64,000 bases of DNA, from the NCBI RefSeq assembly GCF_905220995.1, contig NZ_CAJNBJ010000002.1, positions 124,001-188,000 on the forward strand. Reading direction: 5' to 3'. Each line of letters opens with the position of its first letter. Position 1 is the stretch's first letter. Position numbers and translations under genes: made by a program. Below are positions 16,813 through 24,643 of the stretch, one piece after another. The DNA is from Nitrospira defluvii. Its GTDB lineage: Bacteria; Nitrospirota; Nitrospiria; Nitrospirales; Nitrospiraceae. Below the pieces are notes generated by a model, which saw only the letters and a program-made list of their open reading frames with translations, was not told the origin of the DNA and searched no databases.

Positions 16813-18288
16813 ATGAAGCTCAGTCGCATCCCCGTCATTCCGGTGCTCGCCGCCGTCCTTCTCTCGGGAGCGGCCTGCAGTCATACCATTCCCAAGACCG
16901 CGTCGAAACCGGTGCCGCCGCCCATCACGAGCGCGGTCCCGTCCTTCACCGCACTGGCAAAGGATGAGACGAGAGCCCCCGTCTCGCATCTGCCGGTGCA
17001 GGTCAAGACGGATTTGACGCCGATACAAACGGCGATCCGCATGGTCGTACCGGACCGACTGACGGAAACGGGCCACCCGTTGGAGCAGGACTTTCGATGG
17101 ACCTTCGTAAGGAACGGCGAGTCCCATGTCCACATCCAGGACGGATTGGTGGTGATTCGGACTGAATACAAGGGCGACATCGAAGCGCGTGGAAGTTCCC
17201 GCGGTTGCCGACTGGACCCGGTCTACGTCACGTTGGACGCCAGTGGAGAGCTCCAGCTCGTGCAGAACCGGGACACGCTGTCCTTTGCGTTTGAGCCGAC
17301 CCATCTGGCGGTCACGACGAAACCGGAAAGCGATGTGCGCTGCAACATGTTCAATATCGCGATCAACGAACAGCTACCGGAGTTGTTAGGCCTGATGCAG
17401 ATCAAAACCGCCATGGCGGAAGCCGTGCATCCGGAGACGTTCAGGATTCCATTTCAGCGTATCTGGGACACGCTCGAAGGCCCCTTGTCCATGCCCGTCG
17501 CTTCCTTAAACACGCGCGCCTGCCTCTACGGAAACCCGCGGGAAATGGTCATGAGCCAACAAAAAGGCACGTTGCGGGAGACGGTGATTGCCGGCACCGC
17601 GAAACAGATGCCTTTGGTCACCTATGAGGTGACCTGTTCAGAGGCTGCGCCGACCGTGGCGCTCGTGAACTCCGGTCCACCCTCCGCTGAGAATACGCCC
17701 TATGTCATGCTGGCCAAGATCCCGCTTTCTTACCAACAGGTCTCGCATCAACTCCAAGACAAGCTCTTCCATCAGACGATCTTCCTGGATTCAACGGCCA
17801 ACGAATCGGCTGTCATTGAGAAGGTCACCGCCGCCGATGCGAACGGACGGGTGCTGCTCACAGTCGAGACAGCCGGAGAGCTGAAGGGCACGATTTATTA
17901 TTGGGGCACCCCGCGATTGGACGACACCGGGAAATCCCTCACGATTCCCGATTTACAGATGGCGAATGAATCCAGAACGGCCATCGATTCCATTCGCCTC
18001 GGATTCTGGCAGACCGTCGACCGCGAGCTGCAGCCCAAACTTCGGCAGGCAATGGCCATCGACCTGTCAACTCAGGTGGATCGACTGAAGCAGTCCGTGA
18101 CCGGAAGTCACCGCTCCGGAGACCTCACGATGGACATCCTGGTCACTCGACAGCAGCCGGATCAGGTGCGATCGACAGCCCAAGGCATCACCGTGTCTCT
18201 CTTGTTTGAAGGCACGGCCAATGCCACAGGACAGATGACCCTCCAGGCTCAGCCGCCTCAAGCGATGCTGAGACAGCCCAACCGCTGA
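16813..18288 (+). CDS. DUF4403 family lipoprotein
   Basis: A 491-residue exported protein with AAGGAGG before the ATG at 16813. The signal segment ends in a lipobox-like SGAAC. The body matches the DUF4403 layout: repeated BPI/TULIP-like beta-rich halves, the LDPVYVTLDASGELQLVQNRDTLSFAF block, the LNTRACLYGNPREMVMSQQKGTLRETVIAG block, and a C-terminal half with LIPL-type strands (YVMLAKIPLSYQQVSHQLQDKLF). Such proteins are predicted to be periplasmic lipid- or lipoprotein-handling factors, but no function is established that I know of. It is the third gene after the perfect dyad site. Confidence 0.75.
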   Translation: MKLSRIPVIPVLAAVLLSGAACSHTIPKTASKPVPPPITSAVPSFTALAKDETRAPVSHLPVQVKTDLTPIQTAIRMVVPDRLTETGHPLEQDFRWTFVRNGESHVHIQDGLVVIRTEYKGDIEARGSSRGCRLDPVYVTLDASGELQLVQNRDTLSFAFEPTHLAVTTKPESDVRCNMFNIAINEQLPELLGLMQIKTAMAEAVHPETFRIPFQRIWDTLEGPLSMPVASLNTRACLYGNPREMVMSQQKGTLRETVIAGTAKQMPLVTYEVTCSEAAPTVALVNSGPPSAENTPYVMLAKIPLSYQQVSHQLQDKLFHQTIFLDSTANESAVIEKVTAADANGRVLLTVETAGELKGTIYYWGTPRLDDTGKSLTIPDLQMANESRTAIDSIRLGFWQTVDRELQPKLRQAMAIDLSTQVDRLKQSVTGSHRSGDLTMDILVTRQQPDQVRSTAQGITVSLLFEGTANATGQMTLQAQPPQAMLRQPNR

Positions 18289-18354
18289 CCTTCCACGGCC
18301 TGGCCGGCGTGACGAATCCGCCCCCAGGCCGGCCCTGGCCCTGCGGCATGATCG

Positions 18355-18400
18355 ATCAGGGGCCTTCCCAGTATGCGTCAGGTCACCTCCCTGCTAGATC
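18355..18400 (+). promoter_or_regulatory. Stress-dyad promoter (site 2)
   Basis: ATCAGG GGCCTT CCCAGT at 18355-18372 matches 9 of 12 arm positions. The -10-like TAGATC at 18395-18400 follows after exactly 22 nt. The predicted start is about 42 bp before the hemerythrin gene. The -10 neighbourhood (CTAGATCTGTACAGAG) resembles that of site 3 (CTAGGCTCTGTACAGAG). Confidence 0.45.
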
Positions 18401-18448
18401 TGTACAGAGATACCCGACATGAAACCGAGATGGGAGGGAGGTTGACCT

Positions 18449-18859
18449 ATGGCAACTACACAGCTGAAGTCGGGGACCCCAAAGACCAGCATCCGTACAT
18501 TGCGTGACGACCATCGGAAGATTCTCGCGCTGTTTCAACTGTATCTCGCCATCAGCCCCGATTCCCGGCACGCCACGGTGGATCAGATCCTCGGCCTCGT
18601 TGAAGAGCATCTCCACAAAGAAGAGGCACTCCTGGCGGATCGAGCGTCCCAGCCAGGCGACCAGGCAGATCAGCTGATCGAGCATGTAGTGCGGGAACAT
18701 GAGGAAGTGAGAGCGATGATCGAGGACCTACGCGGATCCGAAACGGATGACGATCAGGTGCTGGACGAATTCTTCGAAGTCATGATGCAGACGCTCCGCA
18801 TGCACTTTCTGGCCGAGGAACGGGACCTCTTTCCGCGCCTCCGACCACCGGCCGGCTGA
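18449..18859 (+). CDS. Hemerythrin domain protein
   Basis: A 136-residue cytoplasmic four-helix protein of the hemerythrin HHE family. Likely di-iron ligands are visible in order: DDHRK (about 22), EEHLHKEE (about 58), HVVREHEEV (about 83-90) and HFLAEERDLFP (about 119-129). It would bind O2, NO or iron, or sense redox state. The ribosome-binding site GGGAGGGAGG precedes the ATG. It is a single gene behind stress-dyad site 2, followed after 60 bp by a Gfo/Idh gene on the same strand. Confidence 0.85.
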   Translation: MATTQLKSGTPKTSIRTLRDDHRKILALFQLYLAISPDSRHATVDQILGLVEEHLHKEEALLADRASQPGDQADQLIEHVVREHEEVRAMIEDLRGSETDDDQVLDEFFEVMMQTLRMHFLAEERDLFPRLRPPAG

Positions 18860-18919
18860 TAGAGGCCGTTCAATCTTTCACGTCAACACCCTGTTCAGAA
18901 GGGAGAGGAGTTTCATCAT

Positions 18920-20020
18920 ATGCAGCGCGCTCCGGTTCGGTTTGCAGTCGTCGGTCTCGGACATATTGCGCAGGTTGCGGTGCTACCCGCGTTCGCGCAT
19001 ACACAGTCGGATGCATGCCTCAGCGCGCTCGTCTCTGACGATCCGGTCAAACGTCGTGTGCTCAGCAAGCGCTACGATGTCCGCCACACCTATACCTATC
19101 GCGCATACGACACCTGTCTGCGTAGTGGCGAGATCGATGCCGTTTACATCGCCCTCCCAAATAGTCTCCACCGCGAGTTCGCGGTACGAGCCGCCAAAGC
19201 CGGTATCCATGTGCTCTGTGAAAAGCCCATGGCGGTGACCGCTGCCGATTGCCGTGCAATGACGCGAGCCGCCGACCGCTATAAGGTCAAGCTCATGGTC
19301 GCCTACCGTCTGCACTTCGAGACCTGCAATCTCCGGACGATCAAGCTGGCCCAGTCGGGAACGCTCGGCGACCTGCGGTTGTTTCACTCGGTCTTTACGC
19401 AGCAGGTGCGTCCCGGCGATGTCCGACTGAAACAGCACCTCGGCGGCGGGCCACTGTATGACATAGGGGTCTATTGCATCAACGCCGCACGATATCTCTT
19501 TCGAGATGAACCGATCGAAGTCTCGGCTTTCGTCGGCGGCGGCGACCGCCGCTTTCAAACAGTAGAAGAAGCGGCCTCCGTCCTGATGCGCTTTCCCCAC
19601 GATCGTTTAGCGACGTTTACCTGCAGCTTCGGTGCGACGGATGAAACCATGTATGACATCATCGGCACGAAGGGGCGTGTCCGCGTCGAGCCGGCCTATG
19701 AATATGTGGGGGGGCTGACGGCCGCCGTGACGATCAACGGAAAGACCAAGGTCGAGACATTCAAAGCCGGAGATCAATTTGCGCCCCAGTTGATCCATTT
19801 CGCCTCCTGCATCCGGAGGAATCGCGAACCCGAACCGAACGGCGTGGAGGGACTGATCGATGTGCAGATCATTGAAGCCCTGCACCAATCGGCTCGTACC
19901 GGAAAGCCGATCGCTCTTCTCCTTCCAAGGAAACGCACGAGACCGGACATGCGACTCGCGATGCACTATCCGCCGGTGCCGAAAGCCAAAGCCGTCCGCA
20001 CGACCTCACCCACCCTGTGA
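18920..20020 (+). CDS. Gfo/Idh/MocA-family oxidoreductase
   Basis: A 366-residue NAD(P)-dependent sugar/polyol dehydrogenase-type protein. The Rossmann motif is VVGLGHIAQ (about 9-17), the EKP motif is LCEKPMAV (about 97), and the C-terminal substrate-binding domain contains GGGPLYDIGVYCINAARYL. The general pattern resembles glucose-fructose oxidoreductase relatives, but it lacks an export signal and the substrate is unknown. The ribosome-binding site AAGGGAGAGGAG lies about 10 bases before the ATG. Its place in a stress-gene island suggests compatible-solute or sugar metabolism; that is inference. Confidence 0.82.
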   Translation: MQRAPVRFAVVGLGHIAQVAVLPAFAHTQSDACLSALVSDDPVKRRVLSKRYDVRHTYTYRAYDTCLRSGEIDAVYIALPNSLHREFAVRAAKAGIHVLCEKPMAVTAADCRAMTRAADRYKVKLMVAYRLHFETCNLRTIKLAQSGTLGDLRLFHSVFTQQVRPGDVRLKQHLGGGPLYDIGVYCINAARYLFRDEPIEVSAFVGGGDRRFQTVEEAASVLMRFPHDRLATFTCSFGATDETMYDIIGTKGRVRVEPAYEYVGGLTAAVTINGKTKVETFKAGDQFAPQLIHFASCIRRNREPEPNGVEGLIDVQIIEALHQSARTGKPIALLLPRKRTRPDMRLAMHYPPVPKAKAVRTTSPTL

Positions 20021-20043
20021 GGGAGAGCGGGCGGCTCAACAGG

Positions 20044-20089
20044 ACTAGGGCTTTGCCGAGTACAGCAACCGTGCAAGCGCCGCTAGGCT
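20044..20089 (+). promoter_or_regulatory. Stress-dyad promoter (site 3) of the nine-gene envelope operon
   Basis: ACTAGG GCTTTG CCGAGT at 20044-20061 (11 of 12 arm positions). The -10-like TAGGCT at 20084-20089 follows after exactly 22 nt. Transcription would start near 20096, about 50 bp upstream of the DUF883-like gene, the first of nine closely spaced or overlapping genes. Confidence 0.58.
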
Positions 20090-20146
20090 CTGTACAGAGC
20101 ACAGGCGTGATGAAGAATGTTCACGATGCGTGAGAAGGAGAGCAGC

Positions 20147-20377
20147 ATGGAACCAGATGCGGACATCGAGCAAGCCGTCAAGCAAGCGGGAGACAGGATC
20201 ACGGACGTCGCGGACAAGACGGCGGCCGCTGCCGCCCGCACCACACAATATGTTCGGCAGCAGGGAGTCGGCGGAGTCGTTGAGGACCTGGAAATTCTGA
20301 TTCGACGATATCCGTTGCAGGCACTGCTGCTCGGCCTTGGATGCGGGTATCTTCTCTCCCGCACGCGGCCGGACTAG
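20147..20377 (+). CDS. DUF883/YqjD-like small membrane-anchored protein
   Basis: A 76-residue protein with AAGGAG 8 bases before the ATG. A charged, alanine-rich amphipathic helix (about 5-35) is followed by a short linker and a C-terminal membrane segment (PLQALLLGLGCGYLLSRTR, about 55-73). This is the layout of the ElaB/YqjD/DUF883 family of stationary-phase inner-membrane proteins that can bind ribosomes in Escherichia coli. It is the first gene of the envelope operon and is followed by a holin-X/YqjE-like gene, the same pairing as yqjD-yqjE. Confidence 0.75.
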   Translation: MEPDADIEQAVKQAGDRITDVADKTAAAAARTTQYVRQQGVGGVVEDLEILIRRYPLQALLLGLGCGYLLSRTRPD

Positions 20378-20389
20378 AAAGGACGCGAC

Positions 20390-20797
20390 ATGGAGAATCC
20401 GCACCCGATATCCGTCGCCGCCTTGCTGCAGGGACTTCTCGAAGACATTCGGTTACTGATCGGCCAGACGATGCGATTGGCTCGCGATGAGATGAAGCTG
20501 GAACGGCAGAAACTGACCAGCCTTGTGATTCGTCTCGGGATCGGCCTCACAATGGCGTTCATGACAAGTGCGCTCCTGCTCCTGATGGTCGTCCATCTGC
20601 TGCATGGTTGGCTGGGCCTCCCGCTCTGGACAAGTTATGGAATCGTGGGGCTTCTCTGCTCGCTCATGGCAGGCCTGCTCCTGGCCAGCGCCGCATCCCT
20701 GGGGTCGACACTCCGCTTGTGGCCGTTCCGCACCCTTCACTCCATAAAGGAAGACGCCCGATGGATCAAAGAACAGGTGCTCTCGACCAAGACCTGA
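20390..20797 (+). CDS. Phage-holin-superfamily/YqjE-like membrane protein
   Basis: A 135-residue protein with an N-terminal amphipathic helix (LLEDIRLLIGQTMRLARDEMKLERQKL) and two strong membrane segments (about 48-72 and 78-105). This is the pattern of the Actinobacterial holin-X/YqjE group (DUF1469). Despite the name these are usually chromosomal envelope proteins, not lysis proteins. It starts 12 bp after the DUF883-like gene and overlaps the next gene by 37 bp. Confidence 0.75.
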   Translation: MENPHPISVAALLQGLLEDIRLLIGQTMRLARDEMKLERQKLTSLVIRLGIGLTMAFMTSALLLLMVVHLLHGWLGLPLWTSYGIVGLLCSLMAGLLLASAASLGSTLRLWPFRTLHSIKEDARWIKEQVLSTKT

Positions 20798-21489
20798 AAG
20801 ATATCCTGCACACGAGAATGGCAATCGCGAACAAACTGGATGCGTTGGAACAACGTGTCCTTCATCACGCGGAGGACGCCACAATGCAACTGACCCGAGT
20901 GCTCGATCGAACCACGAAGAACGTCAATGACCTCGTGGATAAAACGAAGGCCGTCATCGATCCTTCGCGCCAGATTCAGGCGCACCCGTGGCTGATTGTG
21001 GGCGGCGCGCTCTGCGCCGGGTACGCACTCGGTCTCCTTGAACGCGGAACGCGGCATCACCGCAATGGGGTGTATCCCTATTACCCGGCTCGAGCAAAGG
21101 CATCACCCGTCATGCCGCCCTCCTCACAACGGGATACAGGGTCGAAACAGGCCGACGGCATCTATGACTACTATCCTGGGCCATCATCCTCACGTCGTGA
21201 ACAGGGCAACCGGGAAGACCCAAGCCTCTGGCACACCCTATCACAGGAATTCGGACAGGAAACGGAAGAGGCGAAACAGATGGTCCTCCAGCTTGGACGG
21301 GGCCTGATCGTCGAACTGACACGTCGCATGGTTCCCGACATTGCGCGCGCGCTCGGCGTGACATGGCCACCGACGGCAACGGATTCCACTCGCGGCGAAC
21401 GAGAGACGTCTACGTATCGCCACAGCGATGACCCGTCGCGAGGCAGTCAGGGGCACACCAAGGAGCCGACCTCCACACACCATGTATGA
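20761..21489 (+). CDS. Unknown membrane-associated protein with DUF3618-like N-terminus
   Basis: A 242-residue protein starting at an ATG inside the end of the holin-like gene, with AAAGGAAG before it. The first about 80 residues are an amphipathic helical region (DLKDILHTRMAIANKLDALEQRV) followed by one hydrophobic segment (HPWLIVGGALCAGYALGLLERG). This is the shape of DUF3618/YqjD-like proteins. The middle contains a repeated tyrosine-proline element (NGVYPYYP and DGIYDYYPG). The C-terminal part is hydrophilic, with a predicted helix VLQLGRGLIVELTRRMVPDIARALG. No catalytic motif is seen. Operon position suggests an envelope or stress role. Confidence 0.6.
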   Translation: MDQRTGALDQDLKDILHTRMAIANKLDALEQRVLHHAEDATMQLTRVLDRTTKNVNDLVDKTKAVIDPSRQIQAHPWLIVGGALCAGYALGLLERGTRHHRNGVYPYYPARAKASPVMPPSSQRDTGSKQADGIYDYYPGPSSSRREQGNREDPSLWHTLSQEFGQETEEAKQMVLQLGRGLIVELTRRMVPDIARALGVTWPPTATDSTRGERETSTYRHSDDPSRGSQGHTKEPTSTHHV

Positions 21490-21973
21490 CCGCTTGGGAA
21501 TTGATCAGGACTTGCCCTTTCAGCAGCGCGCGTGGCGCTATCAACGTCTGGCCTGGGGCGTGCTTACCTTGGTGTTGATTGGCGCGCTGCTGGGCCTGTT
21601 CGGTCAAGGTCCGCTGGCCGATGCTTCCATGGTGGATGCCAGCGGGACAGTCAGGCTGGACTACGAGCGGCTGACTCGTTTCGACCGCCTGACGTATCTG
21701 ACCGTCTCCTTGTCCGGCGACCCAGCGGCTGATGCCCTCGAAATCCTGCTGGATACGCCCTATGCCGAAGCGGTCGTCCTGCACCAGCCGATGCCTGCAT
21801 CGGCCCGCATGGATTGGACGGCGGAAGGAGTTCGGTTTCGATTCCCTAGGGTCCTGGGGAAGACGATGATCGTCAAACTGCTTCTGTCGGTCAAGTCGGC
21901 GGGCCCTGTCAGGGGCCGCATTCGCGTCAATCAGGGCGACTGGTTGACCTTCACGCAATTCGTTTATCCGTAG
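21482..21973 (+). CDS. Hypothetical single-pass membrane protein upstream of DUF421
   Basis: A 163-residue protein whose ATG overlaps the end of the preceding gene by 8 bp. It is a signal-anchor protein: one membrane helix ([19 protein letters not shown], about 23-41) is followed by about 120 residues of predicted beta-rich extracytoplasmic domain. It is separated by only 8 bp from the DUF421 gene, and I have seen this kind of small partner next to DUF421 proteins. I cannot name a family, and its role is unknown. Confidence 0.6.
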   Translation: MYDRLGIDQDLPFQQRAWRYQRLAWGVLTLVLIGALLGLFGQGPLADASMVDASGTVRLDYERLTRFDRLTYLTVSLSGDPAADALEILLDTPYAEAVVLHQPMPASARMDWTAEGVRFRFPRVLGKTMIVKLLLSVKSAGPVRGRIRVNQGDWLTFTQFVYP

Positions 21974-21981
21974 GCCCGACG

Positions 21982-22482
21982 ATGGACGCAGTACTTCGTG
22001 GCGCGACCATGTATCTGTTTCTGCTGCTGGTCTTTCGACTGGCTGGTCGTCGAACGCTCGCGCAAACCACGGTCTTCGATCTGGCCCTGCTGCTGATCAT
22101 CAGCGAAGCCACGCAAAATGCCATGCTGGGAGACGATTATTCCGTCACTAACGGAATGCTGGTCATTCTGACGCTGGTCGGGATCGACATCCTGCTGTCG
22201 CTGGTCAAACAACGGGCACCGCTGCTGGAAGGGTGGCTCGACGGAAAACCCCTCGTACTCATCGACGAGGGCCGACCGTCGACGGAGTTGATGCGACGGG
22301 CCCGCGTAGACTTGCAGGACATTTTACGTGCCGCTCGGGAACAAGGCGTATGCGGACTCGATCGCATCCGATATGCCGTGCTGGAGACCAGCGGCAGCAT
22401 CTCGATCATCCCTCGTGAATTCGACGATCCGACGAGCACGCAGAACGGACCGCTTACGTATTCTCGCGGACATGGAGTCTGA
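21982..22482 (+). CDS. DUF421 (YetF-like) membrane protein
   Basis: A 166-residue DUF421 protein. It has N-terminal membrane helices ([33 protein letters not shown]) and then the family core with the conserved turn [12 protein letters not shown] small cytoplasmic alpha/beta domain ending [11 protein letters not shown] follows. The family is widespread in sporulating and stress-tolerant bacteria; its biochemical role is unclear. It is the fifth gene of the operon, followed after 2 bp by the YihY gene. Confidence 0.82.
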   Translation: MDAVLRGATMYLFLLLVFRLAGRRTLAQTTVFDLALLLIISEATQNAMLGDDYSVTNGMLVILTLVGIDILLSLVKQRAPLLEGWLDGKPLVLIDEGRPSTELMRRARVDLQDILRAAREQGVCGLDRIRYAVLETSGSISIIPREFDDPTSTQNGPLTYSRGHGV

Positions 22483-22484
22483 CA

Positions 22485-23444
22485 TTGGCCGCCTCACTGA
22501 CAAGTCCCTCCCCGCGTTGGAACCCCTGGAAGCTCGGAGGACTCAGCTGGAAAACTTTCGGGGCTCGCCTATGGGAAGAAACTCAGCGCGACGACATCTT
22601 CGGTCGGGCGGCACAACTGGCCTATTACTTTCTCCTAGCCCTCTTCCCGGCGCTGCTGTTCCTCACGGCCTTGATCGGACTCTTTCCGTTAAAGGAGACG
22701 CTTCCGGAACTCATGCAATATTTGCAGACCGTCCTGCCCGCCGATGCCCTGTCTCTCCTGGAGCGGTATCTGGAAAATGTGGTCCAAGGCAGCGGCGGAG
22801 ACATTCTGTCACTCGGATTATTGGGCGCCCTCTGGGCCTCGTCCAGCGGCGTCACCGCCATCATGGAAGCGCTGAACGTCGTGTATGGAGCCAAGGAAAC
22901 TCGGCCCTATTGGAAGGTGCGGCTGATCGCCTCTCTGCTGACCATCGGCCTGGCGGGATTCATCATTCTTTCCATGACGTTGATTCTCTATGGTGCGCGC
23001 ATCGGGGAATGGATCGCGAACATCGTCGGGATGGGTTGGTTGTTTCTTCTGAGTTGGAACATTCTGCAATGGCCCGTCGCCACGTTGCTGATGTTGTTCG
23101 CACTGGCAGTCATCTATTACATCTGTCCGAACATTGAGCACGACTGGCGTTGGGTCACCCCCGGCTCGGTCTGTGCCGTCTCCTTGTGGCTGGCCCTCTC
23201 GCTAGGATTCAAGGTCTATGTCGAACATTTCGGTAACTACAATGCCGCCTATGGATCCATCGCCGGCGTGATTGTCCTCATGTTGTGGCTCTACCTGACC
23301 GGCATGGTGATGCTGCTGGGCGGAGAGATCAATGCGCAGATCGAACAGGCGGCCGCCGCACTTCGTCGAGGCGAACGACCGCACCAGCAGGACTCGCCCT
23401 CCCTCTCGCGGCCGGTCCATGCGAAGGAGCGCACACCGTCATGA
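22485..23444 (+). CDS. YihY/BrkB-family inner-membrane protein
   Basis: A 319-residue integral membrane protein with about six hydrophobic helices. It carries family signatures such as AAQLAYYFLLALFPALLFLTALIG, the LWASSSGVTAIMEALNVVYG loop and the C-terminal SIAGVIVLMLWLYLTGMVMLLGGEINAQIE. The apparent start is a TTG at 22485, 2 bp after the previous stop; no ATG fits the conserved N-terminus. YihY/BrkB proteins were once called RNase BN, wrongly, and are envelope proteins of uncertain function. The stop overlaps the next ATG. Confidence 0.85.
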   Translation: MAASLTSPSPRWNPWKLGGLSWKTFGARLWEETQRDDIFGRAAQLAYYFLLALFPALLFLTALIGLFPLKETLPELMQYLQTVLPADALSLLERYLENVVQGSGGDILSLGLLGALWASSSGVTAIMEALNVVYGAKETRPYWKVRLIASLLTIGLAGFIILSMTLILYGARIGEWIANIVGMGWLFLLSWNILQWPVATLLMLFALAVIYYICPNIEHDWRWVTPGSVCAVSLWLALSLGFKVYVEHFGNYNAAYGSIAGVIVLMLWLYLTGMVMLLGGEINAQIEQAAAALRRGERPHQQDSPSLSRPVHAKERTPS

Positions 23445-24643
23445 CACCGGACTCTTCCACCCTGTTAGCCACACGCATGACGCAACCCGAGCCGATACAG
23501 CGCGTCGAGCCAGCCCCGGCGGACCGGCATCTCTGGCAGATCACGCCGATACGGGATCTCCTCTGGGGCGGCGGATTGCTGTTCCTCCTCTGGTTCGGCT
23601 ACTACCTGCGCGGCGTCTTTACTCCGGTGCTGATCGCCCTCCTGCTGGCTTATCTGTTTAACCCGCTCATTCGGCGGGCCGAGGAACGCTGGCATATCCC
23701 CCGCCCCGTGAGCATCTCCGTTATTCTGTTCCTCTCTGCGGTGCTCACCCTGAGCCTGATGACCTGGCTGGGTCCGTTGCTGGCGGAGCAGGTCCAATCC
23801 TTTGCCGAGCGCGTGCCGGGTTATCTTCAAAGCATCGCGCAGCGCTACCACGTCCGTCTCGGCGACTTCTCGGAACACCTCTCGACGATCGCCACCAGTC
23901 TGCGCGAAGACCCCTTGTCGATCTTGCGGCCGATCTTCTCCGGCACGGGCCAGGCGTTCGGCCTGTTGGGGACGGTGATCGGCACGACCACCGATGTCGT
24001 CATCGCGTTCATCCTCATTCCGATCTATTTCTTTTTCTTCGCCTGGCGGTTCGACCACAGCCTTGAGCAGCTGAAGCGCTATATTCCGTTCGGCTACCGC
24101 GCCCGCGTGCGCCGCATCGTGACACGCATGGATCAGGCCGTGAGCGGATTTTTTCGCGGTCGCTTGACCATCGCGCTCGGTTCAGCCGTGCTCTACTCGC
24201 TTGGATGGGCCATGACCGGCATCCGCTACTGGTTTCTGCTGGGACTGATCACCGGCGTGTTGACCATCATTCCCTACGCCTCGTTGATCGGCTGGCCCCT
24301 GGCGGTGCTGCTGAAATATCTGGATGTGCTGTCTGCTGAGAACGGAACGTTCGACCTCATGACCATCGTGGTCTGGCCGTCCCTGGCGTACCTGTTGGTG
24401 CAGTTCATCGAGAGCTGGCTGCTGACCCCATGGGTGCAGAGCCAGTCGATGGATATGAGCGCCGTGACCGTGCTGATCGTGGTGTTCGTCGGAGGCGCCT
24501 TGGGCGGATTTTACGGGCTGCTGCTCGCCATCCCCATCGCCGCATGCCTCAAGATCCTGGGCGAAGAACTTGCCCTCCCGCAGTTAGCCCGTCACGCCGC
24601 AACACCCACTCGGTCCGAAACGCAGCGGAAGGAGGCCCTATGA
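23441..24643 (+). CDS. AI-2E family transporter (PerM-like permease)
   Basis: A 400-residue integral membrane protein of the AI-2E/PerM family, starting at an ATG in a 4-bp overlap with yihY. It has about seven to eight hydrophobic segments. Family blocks are YYLRGVFTPVLIALLLAYLFNPLI, the FGLLGTVIGTTTDVVIAFILIPIYFFFF block, and the C-terminal GGALGGFYGLLLAIPIAACLKIL. Members export autoinducer-2 or act in sodium/proton antiport; the substrate here is unknown. The stop overlaps the following ThDP-enzyme start. Confidence 0.87.
   Translation: MTPDSSTLLATRMTQPEPIQRVEPAPADRHLWQITPIRDLLWGGGLLFLLWFGYYLRGVFTPVLIALLLAYLFNPLIRRAEERWHIPRPVSISVILFLSAVLTLSLMTWLGPLLAEQVQSFAERVPGYLQSIAQRYHVRLGDFSEHLSTIATSLREDPLSILRPIFSGTGQAFGLLGTVIGTTTDVVIAFILIPIYFFFFAWRFDHSLEQLKRYIPFGYRARVRRIVTRMDQAVSGFFRGRLTIALGSAVLYSLGWAMTGIRYWFLLGLITGVLTIIPYASLIGWPLAVLLKYLDVLSAENGTFDLMTIVVWPSLAYLLVQFIESWLLTPWVQSQSMDMSAVTVLIVVFVGGALGGFYGLLLAIPIAACLKILGEELALPQLARHAATPTRSETQRKEAL

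Noticed and set aside
18302-18334. Inverted repeat GGCCGGC/GCCGGCC after the DUF4403 gene
   Set aside because: The loop is 19 nt and no T-run follows. It is too weak to call a terminator.
20390-20797. Holin-family annotation as evidence for a prophage
   Set aside because: The YqjE/holin-X type is chromosomal, paired with a YqjD-like gene in an operon. No phage structural, lysin or integrase genes are in the window.
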